Shown here: positions 18,701-25,858 of the stretch, piece after piece
How positions within the stretch are numbered: position 1 is the first letter of the stretch
Layout: each line of letters starts with the position of its first letter
DNA from: Acidobacteriota bacterium
Lineage (GTDB): Bacteria > Acidobacteriota > Vicinamibacteria > Vicinamibacterales > UBA8438
Reading direction: 5' to 3'
NCBI GenBank assembly: GCA_009861545.1
Contig: VXME01000137.1
Span: 1-51,993, forward strand
DNA: 51,993 bases
Position numbers and translations under genes: made by a program
Notes under the pieces: model-generated
What the model was told of the DNA's origin: nothing
Databases searched by the model: none
What the model saw: the letters and a program-made list of their open reading frames with translations, nothing else

Positions 18701-20512
18701 GTGGCGGCGTTGACCAGACCGGCGGCGGCCGCGCTGGCGTGCGCGCTGTCCGCTCTGCTTGCCGCCTGCTCGACGCCGATGCTCGGGCCGACGGCCGCCG
18801 ACGCCGAGGACTTCGTCGCCGACGCCGAGGCGCGCCTGCTCTCGTCGCGCCACCAGTCGGCGCGCGCCGACTGGGTGCGGCAGAACTTCGTCACCGCCGA
18901 CACCACGGCGCTGGCCGCCGAGGCCGCCGCCGCGCTGGCCGTCGAGACGGCGGCGCTCGCGCGGGCCGCCACGCGCTTCGACGGGCTGGACCTGCCGGAA
19001 GCGACGGCGCGCAAGCTCGCGCGGCTGCGGGGGGCGCCGCTCACCATCGCGCCGAACCATCCGGCGCAGCAACGCGAGCTGGCGGACCTGCAGGCCGGGC
19101 TGGAGCGCACCTACCGCGCCAGTGCGAACTGCGCCGCCGCACCGGGAGACTGCCTCGATCCGGCGGCGCTGTCGCGCGCCGCCGCGGACCTGCGCGACAC
19201 CGATCAACTGCTGGATCTCTGGGACGAGGGGCGGGCCCTGACGCCCCTGATGCGGCGGCGCCACGAGCGGCTGGTGGAGATTGCGAACGCCGGGGCGGTG
19301 GAGATGGGCCATGCCGACGCCGGCGAGCGGTGGCGTTCCGCCCACGGCCTGCCCCCGGATACGCTGCGCGGCGAGCTCGATCGACTCTGGAACCAGGTGC
19401 GGCCGCTCTACGAGTCGCTGCACTGCCTGGTCCGCGGCGGGCTCGGCGCGGAGTACGGCACCGCGATCGCCCCGCCGGGCGCGGCGATCCCCGCCCATCT
19501 GCTCGGCGATGGGGGCAGCGCCCGCTGGTCCGGCCTGTACGACCTGGTCGCGCCGCGCACCCGCGGCGGCTACGACCTGACGCGCCAGCTCGCGCGCAAC
19601 CGCGTGGACGCGCCGGAGATGGTGCGCTACGCCGAGCGCTTCTTCGCCTCGCTCGGCTTCGACCCGCTGCCCGCCACCTTCCACGAGCGCTCGCGCTTCG
19701 TCCGTCCGGCGGACCGCGACGTCGTGTGCAGCCCCGGCGCCTGGAACGTCGACGGCGAGAGCGACGTGCGCATCGGGATGTGCATCACGGTGGACGGCGA
19801 CAGCTTCGCCGCGGTGCACGCCGCGCTCGCCCGCGCCCACTACCGGTGGTCCTACCGCGCGCAGGATCCGCTGTTCCGCGCCGGCGCCAGCGAGGCCCTT
19901 TTCGCGGCCGCCGGCGATGCCGCCGCGCTTTCGGTCACGCCCGGCTACGTCGTCGAGCTGGGGCTGCTGGACACGCCGCCGCCCCCTTCCGGAGACGTCC
20001 CGTTCCTGCTCCGGCGGGCGCTCGACGAGCTGGCGCGCCTTCCCTTCGCGCTCGTCGTCGACCGCTGGCGCTGGCAGGTCTTCGCCGGCGCGGTGCAACC
20101 GGAGCGCTACAACCGGGCCTGGTGGGAGCTGCGCGAGGAGGTTCAGGGCGTCGGCGCCCCGGCGCCGCTCGCCCCCGCGGACTTCGATCCCGGCACGGTC
20201 CCCGAGATCGCCGCCAACGCGCCGCTGACGGACGACTTCCTCGCCGGCATCCTGCGCTTCCAGCTCCACCGCGCACTCTGCGCGGCGGCCGGCTTCGACG
20301 GCCCGCTGCACCGCTGCTCCGTCTTCGGGAGCCGCGACGCGGGGGCGCGCCTGCGGACGATGATGGAGATGGGCGCGAGCCGTCCGTGGCCCGAGGCGCT
20401 CGAGGCCGTCACCGGCGCGCGCGCGCTGGACGCTTCCGCCCTGCTGGAGTACTTCGCGCCCCTGGCGGCGTGGATGGACGAGCGGAACGCCGGCCGGTCC
20501 TGCGGCTGGTAG
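18701..20512 (+). CDS. M2-family (ACE-like) peptidase homologue lacking the zinc-binding active site; lipoprotein
   Basis: A 603-residue protein with lipoprotein signal (LLAAC, lipid-carrying Cys23). The body follows peptidase family M2 closely: SARADWVRQNF, GFDPLPATFHERSRF and RPADRDVVC, WNVDGESDVRIGMCI, ERYNRAWWELREE-QGV, FLAGILRFQLHRALCAAAG, GPLHRCSVFG, and the C-terminal NAGRSCGW. In active M2 enzymes the next block reads VHHEMGH and later FHEAIGD; here they are VHAALARAH (372-380) and LFAAAGD (400-406). The two His ligands, the catalytic Glu and the third zinc ligand are all missing, and VCHASAW is VCSPGAW. It is probably a non-catalytic binding or scaffold protein on the outer or inner membrane. 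The GTG start is not certain. Confidence 0.88.
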   Translation: MAALTRPAAAALACALSALLAACSTPMLGPTAADAEDFVADAEARLLSSRHQSARADWVRQNFVTADTTALAAEAAAALAVETAALARAATRFDGLDLPEATARKLARLRGAPLTIAPNHPAQQRELADLQAGLERTYRASANCAAAPGDCLDPAALSRAAADLRDTDQLLDLWDEGRALTPLMRRRHERLVEIANAGAVEMGHADAGERWRSAHGLPPDTLRGELDRLWNQVRPLYESLHCLVRGGLGAEYGTAIAPPGAAIPAHLLGDGGSARWSGLYDLVAPRTRGGYDLTRQLARNRVDAPEMVRYAERFFASLGFDPLPATFHERSRFVRPADRDVVCSPGAWNVDGESDVRIGMCITVDGDSFAAVHAALARAHYRWSYRAQDPLFRAGASEALFAAAGDAAALSVTPGYVVELGLLDTPPPPSGDVPFLLRRALDELARLPFALVVDRWRWQVFAGAVQPERYNRAWWELREEVQGVGAPAPLAPADFDPGTVPEIAANAPLTDDFLAGILRFQLHRALCAAAGFDGPLHRCSVFGSRDAGARLRTMMEMGASRPWPEALEAVTGARALDASALLEYFAPLAAWMDERNAGRSCGW

Positions 20513-20534
20513 CGCCGCGAGCGCCAGGAGGCTG

Positions 20535-20549
20535 CGCCGTAGAACGGCG
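20535..20549. terminator. Hairpin between convergent genes
   Basis: CGCCGT-AGA-ACGGCG is a perfect 6-bp stem with flanking CCAGG/CCTGG able to extend it. It lies between the 3' ends of the M2-like gene and the cupin gene. No T-run follows, so it may be a weak or factor-aided terminator. Confidence 0.4.
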
Positions 20550-20609
20550 TAGACGCCTGGTCAGGCCCGGTTGGGCGGCAATCGGAGCCGGCGGCGACGA
20601 TTGTCGGGC

Positions 20610-21014
20610 TCAGGCTTCCGCCGCGTATTCGGCGTCGGTCACGGCGTCGAGCCAGGTCGTCGTCGACTCGATGTTGACGGCCAGGTGCGTCATCGGACCG
20701 GCGGCCGAAGCCCCGTGCCAGTGACGCTCGCCCGCCGCGATGCAGGCGACGTCTCCCGCCTCGATCTCCCGCACCGGCCCGCCCGCGCACTGCAGGCGGC
20801 AACGGCCGTCGAGCACGACGAGCAGTTGCGGCCCGCTGTGCGTGTGCCAGTGCGTGCGGGCGGCCGCTTCGAACGCGACGCGGAACGCCTTGACCGCGGG
20901 TGCGTCCGACAGGCCGGGCATGCGCGTCATTCGCGCATGCCCGGTGAACGTGTTCGGATCCGCGGCCTCGGACGCCAGCGCCGCGAGCCGCGCTATCCGC
21001 ATCCGTCCGCTCAC
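20610..21014 (-). CDS. Single-domain cupin protein
   Basis: A 134-residue cupin. Motif 1 [17 protein letters not shown] and motif 2 [16 protein letters not shown] carry the metal-binding His residues. It resembles small cupins of the ChrR/carboxymuconolactone-associated type. The GTG start overlaps the stop of the lactate permease gene (GTGA), implying translational coupling; a Met 4 codons later is the alternative. The coupling suggests a role in uptake or oxidation of the permease substrate, or as a sensor of it. The substrate cannot be told from the sequence. Confidence 0.8.
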   Translation of the reverse strand: MSGRMRIARLAALASEAADPNTFTGHARMTRMPGLSDAPAVKAFRVAFEAAARTHWHTHSGPQLLVVLDGRCRLQCAGGPVREIEAGDVACIAAGERHWHGASAAGPMTHLAVNIESTTTWLDAVTDAEYAAEA

Positions 21015-22768
21015 GCGGTTGCCGGCCGCCCGCCGTGGCGCCTGATCATGTAGACCGTGCCGCCGGCGATGAGCGCGACGATCAGCGTCCCCAGGTTGAT
21101 CAGGCCGCTCGACACCACCAGGTAGCCCACCGACCCGGGCAGCAGGGCGTAGTAGACGAACGGAATGACCGTCATGCGGATGACGGACCCCTCGCGCCCG
21201 AGCAGCCCGACGACCGCCGAGGCGGCCACGACGTTGTGGACGCAGATCATGTTCCCGGCGGCGCCGCCGATGGCCTGCAGGGCGACGATCCAGGTCGGAT
21301 CCACGCCGATCCGCTCGCCCATCCCGAACTGGAACAGCGAGAACATCATGTTGCTGACGGTGTTGCTCCCGGCCACCGCCGCCCCGATGCCGCCGATGAA
21401 CGGCGCGAAGATCGGCCAGACGCCCCCGACGAGGGCCGCGACGCCGTCGGCCAGCACGATGGGCATCTGGTCGTACCCGGCGGCGCCCCCGCCGCTGTTC
21501 AGGAACACCTGCACCATCGGCACCGTGAACACGAGGGCGACCGAGGCCGCGGCCGACACCTTGAGGGAGGTCGACCACGCCTTGGCGTAGTGGTCGCCGG
21601 GGATCTTGTGCAGGGCGAACGTGATGAGCGAGGCGACGATGAACAGCGTGCCCGGCAGGTAGAGCGGCTGGAAGCTGGCGGTGATGGACGTGCCGAAGAG
21701 CTCGGGGAAGCTCACCACCCAGGACTGCAGGAAGACGCGGAACGGATCGACGAGCCGCGACGACAGCAGCAGCAGCGCGACGACGGCATACGGCAGCCAC
21801 GCCTTCCACAGGCTCATCGAGCGGCCGTGGTCCACGTCCGTCACCGCGACCGATCCGGTCCACTCGGCCGGCCAGTTCTCCTTCGCGTCGAACTCCCACG
21901 CCTCGTCCGGCTTCGGGATGAGGAAGCCCGCCCGCGCCGCGCTCACGACGATGATCAGGCCGGCCATGCTGCCCATCAGGGCCGGGAACTCCGGCCCGAG
22001 GAAGTAGGCGGCGGCGAAGTACGGCACGGTCATGGCCAGGGCCGCGAAGATGGCGAAGGGCCAGATCTGCAGCCCCTCGGCGAGAGAACGGCTCCTGCCG
22101 AAGAAGCGGGTCATGAACGAGACGAGAATGAGCGGGATCAGCGTGCCCGCGATGGCGTGCAGAATGGCGACCTTCAGGCCGATGAAGGCCAGGAAGTCGG
22201 TCCATTCCGTGTATCCCGCCTGCGCCGCGTAGGCCACGATCTCCGGGTTGGTTCCCTGGCCGAGGCCGGTGTTGACGCCGACCAGGATGGGCGTGCCGAG
22301 CGCGCCGAAGCTGACCGGCGTGCTCTGGATGATCATGCCGGCGGTCACCGCGGCCATGCCCGGGAACCCGAGGCCGACCAGCAGCGGCACCGCCACCGCG
22401 GCCGGCGTCCCGAACCCGGCCGACCCTTCGATGAAGGCGCCGAACAGCCAGGCGATGATGATCACCTGCACGCGCCGGTCCGGCGTGATGTCGGTGAATC
22501 CCTGCCGGATGGTCTTGATGGCGCCGCTCTCCTGCAGGGTGTTCAGCAGCAGGATCGCGCCGAAGATGATGTACAGCAGCGTGAACGCGATCACGAGCCC
22601 GTTGACCGTAGCGGCGGCCACCTGCAGCATGGGCACCTGCCACACGAAGAGGGCAAGCACGGCAGCCACCGCGTAGGACAACGGCATCGCCCGGCTCGCC
22701 GGCCAGCGGAGGCCGACGAGAAAGACCGCGACGGTGATGATCGGCAGCAGAGAGACAATTGTCAGCAT
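21011..22768 (-). CDS. L-lactate permease family transporter
   Basis: A 585-residue inner membrane protein with about 12-14 hydrophobic helices, belonging to the LctP (LldP/GlcA) family of lactate/glycolate:proton symporters. Typical blocks include [24 protein letters not shown] near 115-140, [16 protein letters not shown] near 170-190, and [22 protein letters not shown] near 445-470. The start follows an AGGAGG ribosome-binding site 10 bases upstream. It is coupled to a cupin gene. Lactate or glycolate uptake is likely; the exact substrate is not resolvable here. Confidence 0.92.
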   Translation of the reverse strand: MLTIVSLLPIITVAVFLVGLRWPASRAMPLSYAVAAVLALFVWQVPMLQVAAATVNGLVIAFTLLYIIFGAILLLNTLQESGAIKTIRQGFTDITPDRRVQVIIIAWLFGAFIEGSAGFGTPAAVAVPLLVGLGFPGMAAVTAGMIIQSTPVSFGALGTPILVGVNTGLGQGTNPEIVAYAAQAGYTEWTDFLAFIGLKVAILHAIAGTLIPLILVSFMTRFFGRSRSLAEGLQIWPFAIFAALAMTVPYFAAAYFLGPEFPALMGSMAGLIIVVSAARAGFLIPKPDEAWEFDAKENWPAEWTGSVAVTDVDHGRSMSLWKAWLPYAVVALLLLSSRLVDPFRVFLQSWVVSFPELFGTSITASFQPLYLPGTLFIVASLITFALHKIPGDHYAKAWSTSLKVSAAASVALVFTVPMVQVFLNSGGGAAGYDQMPIVLADGVAALVGGVWPIFAPFIGGIGAAVAGSNTVSNMMFSLFQFGMGERIGVDPTWIVALQAIGGAAGNMICVHNVVAASAVVGLLGREGSVIRMTVIPFVYYALLPGSVGYLVVSSGLINLGTLIVALIAGGTVYMIRRHGGRPATA

Positions 22769-22796
22769 CGAGGGGGTTCCTCCTCAGTGGCGGCCT

Positions 22797-22825
22797 ATGG
22801 TATCGGAAGACGGATCAACACACAA
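22797..22825 (-). promoter_or_regulatory. Possible sigma-70 promoter for the lactate permease
   Basis: On the minus strand TTGTGT (22820-22825) and TACCAT (22797-22802) are 17 bp apart, about 30 bp upstream of the permease start. A fair but not perfect match to consensus, located in the divergent region shared with the Rieske gene. Confidence 0.35.
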
Positions 22826-22862
22826 CGGCGTGTCCGGGATGCGCGCGTGGTACGATGGCCGG

Positions 22863-23180
22863 ATGCCGCGCACGGTGACGGTGGCCCGGGCGGAGAGCTT
22901 CGGCCCCGGCGCACGGAAGAAGGTGTTCGCCGGAGACCGGCGCATCGCGGTTTTCAACGACGGCGGCGCGCTGCACGCGGTCGACGACGCCTGCACCCAC
23001 TCCGGCGGCTCGCTCTCGGAGGGCCCCTGCGAGAACGGGGTGGTCACGTGCGCCTGGCACGGCGGGCGGTTCCGGCTCAGCGACGGCAAGGGGCTCGGCC
23101 CGCCGGCCTACCGCGGGTTGACGGTGTACCCGGTCGCGGTGGCGGACGGCGTCGTCGTCGTCACCATCGAAGACGTGTAG
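22863..23180 (+). CDS. Small Rieske [2Fe-2S] protein
   Basis: A 105-residue stand-alone Rieske ferredoxin of the NirD/dioxygenase-ferredoxin type. The cluster ligands are in CTHSGGSLSEG and CAWHGGRF (C-x-H ... C-x-x-H). There is no signal peptide or transmembrane helix, so it is cytosolic and separate from the bc-complex Rieske at 44630. ATG at 22863 is the first sensible start. It is 21 bp upstream of the next gene on the same strand. Its redox partner is not in the window. Confidence 0.9.
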   Translation: MPRTVTVARAESFGPGARKKVFAGDRRIAVFNDGGALHAVDDACTHSGGSLSEGPCENGVVTCAWHGGRFRLSDGKGLGPPAYRGLTVYPVAVADGVVVVTIEDV

Positions 23181-23201
23181 CCGCGGTCGGGATTCGCAGG
23201 G

Positions 23202-23756
23202 ATGCCGACTCCCATCGCGCATGCGCTCGGCGGCGTCACCGCCGGTTGCCTCGTACGGATTTCGGCGGCTCTGCTGAAGCCGGGTCGCGCGCTCGATGCG
23301 CCCCTCGTCCGGATCGAAAGGCGCCGCGCCATCGCCGCCCTTGCCTTGCTCGCCACGCTTCCGGACGCGGACCTCCTGCTGGGCATGCACCGCAGCGTGA
23401 CGCACAGCGCGGGCGCGGTGCTGATCGCCGGCGCCATCGGCTGGGCGAGCGCACGAGAGAGCCGGTTGCTTACCGCCGCCGCCGTCGCGGCGGCGTACGG
23501 CAGCCACGTCCTGCTCGACTGGTTCGGCACCGATCCCAGTCCCCCCCACGGCATCATGGCGTGGTGGCCGTGGACGGACGAGTTCTACATGGCGGACCAG
23601 CCCCTGTTCATGCGCATCTGCCGGGAGTACTGGCTGGCCGCCTGCTGGCGGAACAACATCCTTGCCCTTGGCCGCGAGCTGGTCGTCCTGGTGCCGGTCA
23701 CGTCGGCGGCGCTCTTCCTTGCATACCGGCTCCCCCGCCGCACGAGACGCACGTGA
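23202..23756 (+). CDS. YdjM-like integral membrane protein (metal-dependent hydrolase family)
   Basis: A 184-residue membrane protein. The start PTPIAHALGGVTAG, the motif LPDADLLLGMHRSVTHS at ~49-65 and HVLLDWFGTDP at ~102-112 are the conserved His/Asp clusters of the YdjM/DUF457 membrane-bound putative hydrolases. Three or four hydrophobic segments are visible, with a last one near 165-178. Its stop overlaps the start of the following ATPase gene by 4 bp, so the two are translated together. Biochemical activity in this family is poorly established. Confidence 0.85.
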   Translation: MPTPIAHALGGVTAGCLVRISAALLKPGRALDAPLVRIERRRAIAALALLATLPDADLLLGMHRSVTHSAGAVLIAGAIGWASARESRLLTAAAVAAAYGSHVLLDWFGTDPSPPHGIMAWWPWTDEFYMADQPLFMRICREYWLAACWRNNILALGRELVVLVPVTSAALFLAYRLPRRTRRT

Positions 23757-24904
23757 CCTGGGAAAGACCCGCACTCGAGCGCCGGGTGCTGTCGGCGCTA
23801 GACGCCGAGCCCGCCCGCATTCCCGTCCTGCTCGGGGGCTGCGGCAGCGGCCGGACGTCACTCCTGAACCGGGTGGCCGCGTTGTTCGGCGATCGTCGCA
23901 GCCGGTACATCGACGTCGAGCGCGTCGCGTCGACCCCGGAACGGTTTCTGGCCGCGGTGACGTGCGCCCCGCCCGCCGGCGCCGGGAACGCTCGCGCGCC
24001 GCTGCCGCCCCCCGGACGCCGGAGCCCGCGCGCCGCGTTCGACGAGTTGCTGGCGTTCGTCGGCCGAAAGGGAACCCCGCCGCCGCTGCTGTTGCTCGAC
24101 GAGCTCCTCGAGGTGCGGACGCTGGAGAGCTTTCCCGGCCTGCGGGGCGGGGCCCGCGAGTTCGTCGGCGCCCTCGCGAACAGCCCGCATCGTTTCGTCC
24201 TGGCGAGCCGCTACGTGAACCGCGCACGGCGCCTCCTGCACGACTTCGCCCCGCGGATGGAGCTCGTGCACCTGCCGCCGCTGACCGCCCGCGAGGTCGA
24301 CGCCGTCCTGCGGGAGAAATCCGCGGCGCGTGACGCGGCCGCCCGAACCCGGCTAGGGCGCCTCGTGCACGCGCTCGCCGCGGGGCGTCCGAGCTACGTC
24401 CACGCCCTCTCGGCCGCCGTGTCGTCCGCGGCGGCGCCGGGAGGAGATCCGGTCGCGGTGCTCGCGGCCCAGATGGCGGCGGGAACGCCGCTCTCCCAGC
24501 TCTGCCGGTTCTCGTACGAGCTCCGGCTGCATCGGGCGCGCGGCTACGGTGTCCTGAAGGCGATCCTGGGCATTCTCGCGGAAAGCGAGCCGCTGAGGCT
24601 GACGGAGGTCGGCCGGCAACTCGAACGAACGCCGGGATCGACCAAGGACTATCTGTCGTGGCTGGAAGACGTAGACCTGGTGGAGACGCGCGAGAAGCGC
24701 TACCGGTTCTCCGACCCGGTGCTGCGCCTGTGGGTCCGGCTGCACGGCCGGCGGACCGCCCCGGGCGGACAGGAGCGCGCACGAGCGGTTCGGCAGTACG
24801 CCGCCGAACGCCTCGGCGGCGACGGGGTCGCGGCCGCCGCGCCTTCGCCCGCACCGGTCACGTCACTGCGGCGCCCGTCCGGGGACCTCATCGAGATCGA
24901 CTGA
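23753..24904 (+). CDS. P-loop ATPase with C-terminal winged helix (archaeal-ATPase/DUF234-like)
   Basis: A 383-residue protein. GTG start overlaps the preceding stop (GTGA). Walker A is LLGGCGSGRTSLLNR at 26-40, Walker B PLLLLDELLE at 111-120, and a sensor-like HRFVLASRYVNR follows. The C-terminal part (LRLTEVGRQLERTPGSTKDYLSWLEDVDLVE) is a winged helix like that of the archaeal-type STAND ATPases. Such proteins are NTP-driven switches, sometimes in defence or regulation. Translational coupling to the membrane protein upstream suggests a joint function, which I cannot name. The last 42 bp overlap the 3' end of the convergent RNase III gene. Confidence 0.82.
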   Translation: MTWERPALERRVLSALDAEPARIPVLLGGCGSGRTSLLNRVAALFGDRRSRYIDVERVASTPERFLAAVTCAPPAGAGNARAPLPPPGRRSPRAAFDELLAFVGRKGTPPPLLLLDELLEVRTLESFPGLRGGAREFVGALANSPHRFVLASRYVNRARRLLHDFAPRMELVHLPPLTAREVDAVLREKSAARDAAARTRLGRLVHALAAGRPSYVHALSAAVSSAAAPGGDPVAVLAAQMAAGTPLSQLCRFSYELRLHRARGYGVLKAILGILAESEPLRLTEVGRQLERTPGSTKDYLSWLEDVDLVETREKRYRFSDPVLRLWVRLHGRRTAPGGQERARAVRQYAAERLGGDGVAAAAPSPAPVTSLRRPSGDLIEID

Positions 24905-25858
24905 CGGCGTCCCCTGCGCGTCGGCGACGAGTACGGCCAGCGCCTGCCGGGCGGCCTCGCGCTCGGCCTCCTTCTTCGTCGGGCCGGAACCGCTCGCCAC
25001 CGGTCGGTCGCCGACGAGCACGTCCGCCACGAACTCCTTGCGGTGATCCGGCCCCGTGGCGCCCGCCAGCCGGTATACGGGAAGGGGCAGCGACCGGGCC
25101 TGGAGCCATTCCTGCAGGGCCGACTTGTGATCGCGGGTGCCGGCCGGCGACACGCCGTCCTTCCTTATCCGTTCGAGCAGCGGCCGAAACGTCCGTTCGA
25201 TGAAGGCGGTCGCCGCCTCGTGCCCCCCGTCGAGGTAGATCGCCCCGACCACGGCCTCGAATGCGTCGGCAATCAGCGACCGCTTCCGGCGCCCGCCGGT
25301 CTTCTCCTCCCCGCGGCCGAGCAGCAGATGGTCGCCGAGCCGGAGGTCGTCGCCGAGCCCCGCCAGGGTCGCGGCGGACACGAGCTGCGCCCGCGCCTTC
25401 GACTTGCGTCCCTCGTCGTAGTGCGGAAACTCGCGAAACAGGCGATCCGCGATGACCAGCCCGAGCACGGCGTCGCCGAGGAACTCGAGCGACTCGTTGT
25501 CGTCCACCCCGCCGCTGTCGTCCTCGTGCGCGCGGGAGCGGTGCGTCAGCGCGCGTACGAGCAGATCGCGATCCGTGAACGGGTGGCCCAGGCGCGCCTC
25601 CAGTACCGGCACCCCGTTTCGCGGAGCTCCCTCGGCCGCGGCGGCGCGGTAGTCCCCGAGCAGACGCACCGCGTGCTCCGCCTCGTCCGCACGCACGGAC
25701 AGCCGTACCTCGCCGAGTCCGTCGATCGCGAGCGGAAACACCGCGTGGGGCACGTCCGACGAGATCAATACGCGTATGCCGTGCGTCTCGAGCAGCGCCC
25801 GCGCGATGTTCGCCTCCACGTCCGACTGCGTGCGCAGGACGACGGCCAGCGTGCTCAC
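24863..25858 (-). CDS. rnc: Ribonuclease III with N-terminal DUF2007-like domain
   Basis: A 331-residue protein, about 100 longer than standard RNase III. Residues 1-72 (VLRTQSDVEANIARALLETH...LSVRADEAEHAVRLLGDY) resemble the DUF2007 putative signal-transducing domain. The nuclease domain spans ~83-230 with the signature NESLEFLGDAVLGLV (121-135) and DAFEAVVGAIYLDGG (198-212). The dsRNA-binding domain is ~241-312 (DHKSALQEWLQAR...GPTKKEAEREAARQAL). RNase III processes rRNA precursors and structured mRNAs. The GTG start overlaps the phosphatase stop by 4 bp; no start codon near residue 80 has an obvious ribosome-binding site, so a true fusion is favoured. Confidence 0.9.
   Translation of the reverse strand: MSTLAVVLRTQSDVEANIARALLETHGIRVLISSDVPHAVFPLAIDGLGEVRLSVRADEAEHAVRLLGDYRAAAAEGAPRNGVPVLEARLGHPFTDRDLLVRALTHRSRAHEDDSGGVDDNESLEFLGDAVLGLVIADRLFREFPHYDEGRKSKARAQLVSAATLAGLGDDLRLGDHLLLGRGEEKTGGRRKRSLIADAFEAVVGAIYLDGGHEAATAFIERTFRPLLERIRKDGVSPAGTRDHKSALQEWLQARSLPLPVYRLAGATGPDHRKEFVADVLVGDRPVASGSGPTKKEAEREAARQALAVLVADAQGTPSVDLDEVPGRAPQ

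Noticed and set aside
21035-23750. Plus-strand open frame continuing upstream of the ATPase gene for about 900 codons
   Set aside because: It is antisense to the lactate permease and shadows the Rieske and YdjM-like genes; the real ATPase start is the coupled GTG at 23753.
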